A stretch of 15,768 bases of DNA from Eubacteriales bacterium. Its GTDB lineage: Bacteria > Bacillota_A > Clostridia > Christensenellales > Aristaeellaceae. Shown here one piece after another: positions 12,387-15,768 of the stretch (position 1 is its first letter; each line of letters starts with the position of its first letter). The translations under genes and the position numbers were made by a program. The notes under the pieces were generated by a model, which saw nothing but the letters and a program-made list of their open reading frames with translations, had not been told where the DNA came from and ran no database searches. Location: contig JARKQO010000462.1 in the NCBI GenBank assembly GCA_029974855.1, positions 1 to 15,768 on the forward strand, written 5' to 3'.

Positions 12387-12432
12387 GTGAGAAACAAGGG
12401 GGATTTGCCCCTTTGAAGGAGGAAAAACCGTC

Positions 12433-12846
12433 ATGTCTCTTTGGGTGAAAATCAAGCAAACCCTCCGGTCCTTCATGAATGGCCGCCATGGGGCGGACCA
12501 GCTGAACCTGGCGCTGCTGTGGCTGGGCATCGGCCTGTACGCTTTGGGAATCCTGCTGGGCCTGGGCTTTCTGACCTTGCTCAGCGCCGTTCCTTACGCC
12601 GTCTGTTTTTTCCGCATGTTTTCCCGCAATCAGGCCAAGCGGTATGAGGAAAACCGGAAATACCTTCTCTTGAAAAACCGGCAGGCCACCAAATGGAAGC
12701 AGGCCAGGACCCGGTTTCGCCAGCGCAAGCAGTTCAAGTATTTCAAATGCCCCAACTGCCGGGCCTGGCTGAAGCTCCCCAGAGGCTCCGGCGTGGTGAC
12801 CGTCACCTGCGGCAAATGCCAAAATAGCTTTACCCAAAAAGGATAA
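12433..12846 (+). CDS. Small membrane protein with C-terminal zinc ribbon
   Basis: This 137-residue protein is predicted to have one hydrophobic hairpin or two close helices (about 24-63) and a long, very basic stretch (about 65-103). It ends with a zinc ribbon: CPNC (106-109) and CGKC (126-129), separated by a short loop. The zinc ribbon should face the cytoplasm with the basic segment. The ATG at 12433 follows AAGGAGGA with about 9 nt spacing. It is the last gene of the DUF5685/J-protein operon, 46 nt after the J-protein stop and just before a strong terminator. No specific family name is recognised. A role as membrane anchor or partner for the J-protein is inferred from context only. Confidence 0.85.
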   Translation: MSLWVKIKQTLRSFMNGRHGADQLNLALLWLGIGLYALGILLGLGFLTLLSAVPYAVCFFRMFSRNQAKRYEENRKYLLLKNRQATKWKQARTRFRQRKQFKYFKCPNCRAWLKLPRGSGVVTVTCGKCQNSFTQKG

Positions 12847-12853
12847 TCCCCTG

Positions 12854-12885
12854 AGGCCTCCGGAGGAAATCCCCGGAGGCCTTTT
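12854..12885 (+). terminator. Terminator of the DUF5685 operon
   Basis: A perfect 10-bp stem AGGCCTCCGG / CCGGAGGCCT (12854-12863, 12873-12882) with a 9-nt loop is followed by a TTTT run, 8 nt after the last stop codon. Confidence 0.92.
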
Positions 12886-13150
12886 AGACGGCAAATTTCC
12901 GGTAATATCCGCCAGTTCTGGTAAAAAATGGAAAAACGCTCCTGCTACGGAAGGGGAACGCCCCCGGCCTGTAGAAAGAAAGAGTAGGAAATCTTTGCTT
13001 TTCCGCGCTTTCGGTTACAATTTTGCACAGGGGATACACAATTCGCCAACGGAAACAAATTCTTCTCTAAAGGGAAGATTCTGTAAGGCGGGATCGTCAT
13101 ATGGGTGAATTCCAGTTCTGGAACCGGAAAGCAATGGGAGGGAACGATCC
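12886..13150 (+). promoter_or_regulatory. Upstream region of the SH3/Ig surface protein
   Basis: No gene is seen. A possible promoter is the -10 TACAAT (13016-13021), with a poor -35 among the T-rich bases at 12993-13000. It would leave a leader of about 120 nt. The imperfect palindrome CCAGTTCTGG occurs at 12912-12921 and again at 13112-13121, the second extended to TTCCAGTTCTGGAA (13110-13123). GGGAGGG about 10 nt before the ATG is the ribosome site. Confidence 0.4.
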
Positions 13151-15768
13151 ATGAAACGTTTATTGGCAATGAGCGTCGCGGTGATTTTACTGGTGGGCAT
13201 GCTGGCGCTCCCGGCGTCCTCTTTCGCGGCCACCAGCGGGGTGGTACAGGGCGGTTGGCTGCGCTTGCGCGCACAGCCTAATTTTAACGCCGCCACCATC
13301 AGCAGCTACTATACCGGCACGGTGGTTTCTATTTTGGAAACCCTCAGCGGCTGGTACCGGGTGCAAACCCCAGATGGTAACACAGGTTATATGTACAGCG
13401 CGTACATCAACCTGGGCGGCGGCGGGGGCGGCGGCGTAGGCACCTCCACCGTGTGGAGCGCCAACGGCTACGGCGTGCGCATGCGCAGCGGCCCGGGCAC
13501 CGGCTACCGGGTCCTGGCTGTGTACAGCGTGGGCACCAGCGTCACGGTGCTGCAAAAGGGCTCCTATTGGTCCTATATCCGGATCGGGAGCCGCACCGGC
13601 TACATGATGAACCAATTCCTGACCGATAACCCCACTCCAGACCCCACGCCTGACGCCAACGCCAGGATTTGGAGCGCCAACGGCTATGGGGTGCGCCTGC
13701 GCACGGGCCCGGGCAAGGGATATAATATCATCGGCGTGTACAGCGTGGGCACCACCGTAAAGGTGCTGCAGCGGGGTGCCGCCGGTGGCTGGGACCATAT
13801 TTTGGTAGGCAGCCGCACCGGATACATGATGAACGAGTTCCTGCGCTATTACAGCTCTGCGGATGTAACAGGCGTAACCCTCAACACGGACAGCCCGGTG
13901 AAGGGCATGCAGATGTGGGCAGCCTCCATCATTCCTTATGGGGCTACCGTCTCCTATCAATGGATTGTCAAGAATACGGTGGTTTCCACCAATGCCACCT
14001 ATGCGCCGGGCGACGCCGACGTGGGCGAGTACGTGACGCTGGTGGTGACGGGCACGGGGTCCTACACCGGCAGCGCCAGCGTTACCACCAAGAACGTGGT
14101 GACGCAGCCCGGCGGCCTGGTCACCGGCGTGACCCTGAACTATGACACTCCGGTAAAGGGCGCCGAGATGAAGGCCGCCTCCATCACCCCCGCCGGGGCC
14201 ACGGTGGACTATCAGTGGTTTGTGGACGGAACCGCCGTCTCCACCAGCCCCACCTATGTGGTGACCACCTATGATGTGGGCAAGTTCATCACCTTGACGG
14301 TGACGGGCAATGGCGCCTTCACCGGCAGCGCCAGCGCCACCTCCAAGAATGCGGTAATAGACAGCGGCGCGCTGAACGCCGTGACCCTGAACACCATGTC
14401 CCCGGTGGTAGGCAACACCCTCAGCGTAGCCAGCATCGATCCGGTGGGCGCGCTGATAAGCTACCAGTGGTTCGTGGACGGCGTGGCCAAGAGCACCGCT
14501 TCCACCTATACGGTGGCTGCGGACGACGCGGGCAAGGCTGTGAAGCTGGTGGCCACCGGTGTGTCCCCCTTCAGCGGCACCCGGGAAGTGACCACCGGCG
14601 TGGTAGCCACAGTGGGCGTGCTGAACTCCGCCGCCATTGAAAACGTCACCAATCCGTCCTTTACCTCCCCCAATGTGGGCGATACGCTGCGGGCCACCTT
14701 TGATCCGGCCATGGCTACGGTTCGCTACGAGTGGTATGTGACGGACGGAACCGCCGCCAACAGCGTTCTGGTGGGCAACGGAAGCACCTACACCGTCACC
14801 GCCGCGGATTTGGCCCGGTATCCCTCCTTGGGGAAGATCCTGTTAAAGGTATACGGAACGGGCTACTACCTTGCCACCCCTGACGTACCCAAGGAAGCCT
14901 CAACCGGCCTCATCACCAACCACCCGCTGCTGGGCTCTGTCCTGCTGAGCGATACAAACCCCAAGGTCATCAATCCCAACCAAACCATTACCGCCACTGC
15001 CAAGCTGCAAAACGGCACCGATGTGGCCCCCGGAGATGTGAACTTTGCCTGGTATGCGGACGGAACCGTAATCAGCGGTGAAACCACCAATACCCTGACC
15101 GTGACTCCCGCCTTGCTGGGCAAGGCCCTGAAGGCCCAGGCCAGCGCCAAGGGAACCACCTGCGCGGGAACTGCCACCAGCGCGGCCACAAGCCCCGTGA
15201 AGGGCCTGCTCTTCGGGGTAGCCATCACCGCGGTATCCACTCCTCCCAAGGTAGGGGATGTGCTGACGGCCACGGTGGACCCCGCCGCTGCCACCGCCAC
15301 CTATACCTGGTACGCCGGAGCGGACGTTTCCACCATGACCCAGGTGGGCACCGGGAAGACCCACACCGTCTCCCTGTATGAGTATGGCCTGGGCTACAGG
15401 TACTACAAGGTAAAGGCCACGGGAACCGGCGCTTACGACGGCAGCGTTCTGGAGAGCGCCCCCACCAGCCCGGCGGTGCCCGCGCCCCTCATGATCATGG
15501 AGAAGATGTCCCTGGAGGAGAACATTCCCCTGGACGCCAACGGCATGCCGGTGATGTTCCCTGAAGGCCTGGAGGAAACCCAGGACGCGACCATCACCGA
15601 CAATCTAGGTGGAGAGGGCGGCATTTCCAACAACATGGAGGGAGAAGACGGCCTGGACGACGAAAAAGAGGGTAATGAGTTCGAGGTTTTGCCCCTTGGC
15701 CCGGAGATCGTGAATGGGACCCAGGACACGGATGCCATCATCACGGGCAATGGCGGCGGAGAAGGAGA
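13151..15768 (+). CDS. Large secreted SH3b and Ig-like repeat surface protein (3' end outside the window)
   Basis: The 872 visible codons start at ATG 13151 and run off the right edge without a stop. Residues 1-26 are a signal peptide ending in SSFAA. Three bacterial SH3 domains follow at about 27-87, 100-160 and 174-233, joined by a Gly run and a Pro/Asp/Thr linker; such domains bind cell-wall peptides. The second and third share WSANGYGVR, YSVGT and SRTGYMMN and are recent duplicates. Next come about six Ig-like repeats of 84-100 residues from about 241, of the form GVTLN...ATVxYQWFVDG...TYTV...DVGKxITLTVTG. From about 780 an acidic, Gly/Asn-rich segment begins. No catalytic domain is visible in this part, so an adhesin, a structural surface protein or the targeting part of an enzyme cut off by the edge are all possible. 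Confidence 0.9.
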   Translation, partial: MKRLLAMSVAVILLVGMLALPASSFAATSGVVQGGWLRLRAQPNFNAATISSYYTGTVVSILETLSGWYRVQTPDGNTGYMYSAYINLGGGGGGGVGTSTVWSANGYGVRMRSGPGTGYRVLAVYSVGTSVTVLQKGSYWSYIRIGSRTGYMMNQFLTDNPTPDPTPDANARIWSANGYGVRLRTGPGKGYNIIGVYSVGTTVKVLQRGAAGGWDHILVGSRTGYMMNEFLRYYSSADVTGVTLNTDSPVKGMQMWAASIIPYGATVSYQWIVKNTVVSTNATYAPGDADVGEYVTLVVTGTGSYTGSASVTTKNVVTQPGGLVTGVTLNYDTPVKGAEMKAASITPAGATVDYQWFVDGTAVSTSPTYVVTTYDVGKFITLTVTGNGAFTGSASATSKNAVIDSGALNAVTLNTMSPVVGNTLSVASIDPVGALISYQWFVDGVAKSTASTYTVAADDAGKAVKLVATGVSPFSGTREVTTGVVATVGVLNSAAIENVTNPSFTSPNVGDTLRATFDPAMATVRYEWYVTDGTAANSVLVGNGSTYTVTAADLARYPSLGKILLKVYGTGYYLATPDVPKEASTGLITNHPLLGSVLLSDTNPKVINPNQTITATAKLQNGTDVAPGDVNFAWYADGTVISGETTNTLTVTPALLGKALKAQASAKGTTCAGTATSAATSPVKGLLFGVAITAVSTPPKVGDVLTATVDPAAATATYTWYAGADVSTMTQVGTGKTHTVSLYEYGLGYRYYKVKATGTGAYDGSVLESAPTSPAVPAPLMIMEKMSLEENIPLDANGMPVMFPEGLEETQDATITDNLGGEGGISNNMEGEDGLDDEKEGNEFEVLPLGPEIVNGTQDTDAIITGNGGGEG

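Overview
The window looks like chromosomal DNA from a moderately GC-rich member of the Clostridia, probably a gut lineage. The grounds are strong AGGAGG-type ribosome sites, sigma-A-like promoters, CCA-encoding tRNA genes, BspA-type leucine-rich repeats, a DUF5685/J-domain gene pair and GGC/GCC-biased codons in the pyrophosphatase. The genus cannot be fixed from the sequence alone.

Layout. Positions 1-2789 (minus strand) hold a promoter, a sensor kinase, an OmpR-type regulator that overlaps it by 4 bp, and an ABC ATPase that runs off the left edge: a membrane-stress or antimicrobial-type sensing and export locus. Positions 2790-3165 carry no convincing gene but do hold palindromes. Positions 3166-3489 hold the 3' half of a nitroreductase gene (a remnant). 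Positions 3686-5197 encode a secreted BspA-like leucine-rich-repeat protein whose last repeat appears cut off. A strong hairpin and tRNA-Leu(CAA) follow. Positions 5747-7837 encode a membrane proton-pumping pyrophosphatase with its own promoter and terminator. Positions 7922-8273 are intergenic and contain four tandem copies of a 13-bp unit. tRNA-Pro(CGG) and tRNA-Thr(CGT) form a minus-strand operon with a clear promoter and terminator.

Positions 8503-10583 (minus) hold two adjacent RimK-like ATP-grasp ligase genes from one consensus promoter. The second gene stops at a TAG next to a G7 run, after which the same frame stays open for 80 more codons and contains a strong internal ribosome site. 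Divergently, positions 10685-12885 form a compact three-gene plus-strand operon: a DUF5685 protein, a J-domain/TPR protein with a cysteine-packed tail, and a two-helix membrane protein with a zinc ribbon. From 13151 to the right edge runs a large secreted protein with three SH3b domains, about six Ig-like repeats and an acidic tail.

The least understood material is the divergent pair at 8503-12885: a two-enzyme ATP-grasp module facing the DUF5685/J-protein/zinc-ribbon cassette. Neither function can be assigned from sequence. No CRISPR array, integrase, insertion sequence or phage gene was seen.
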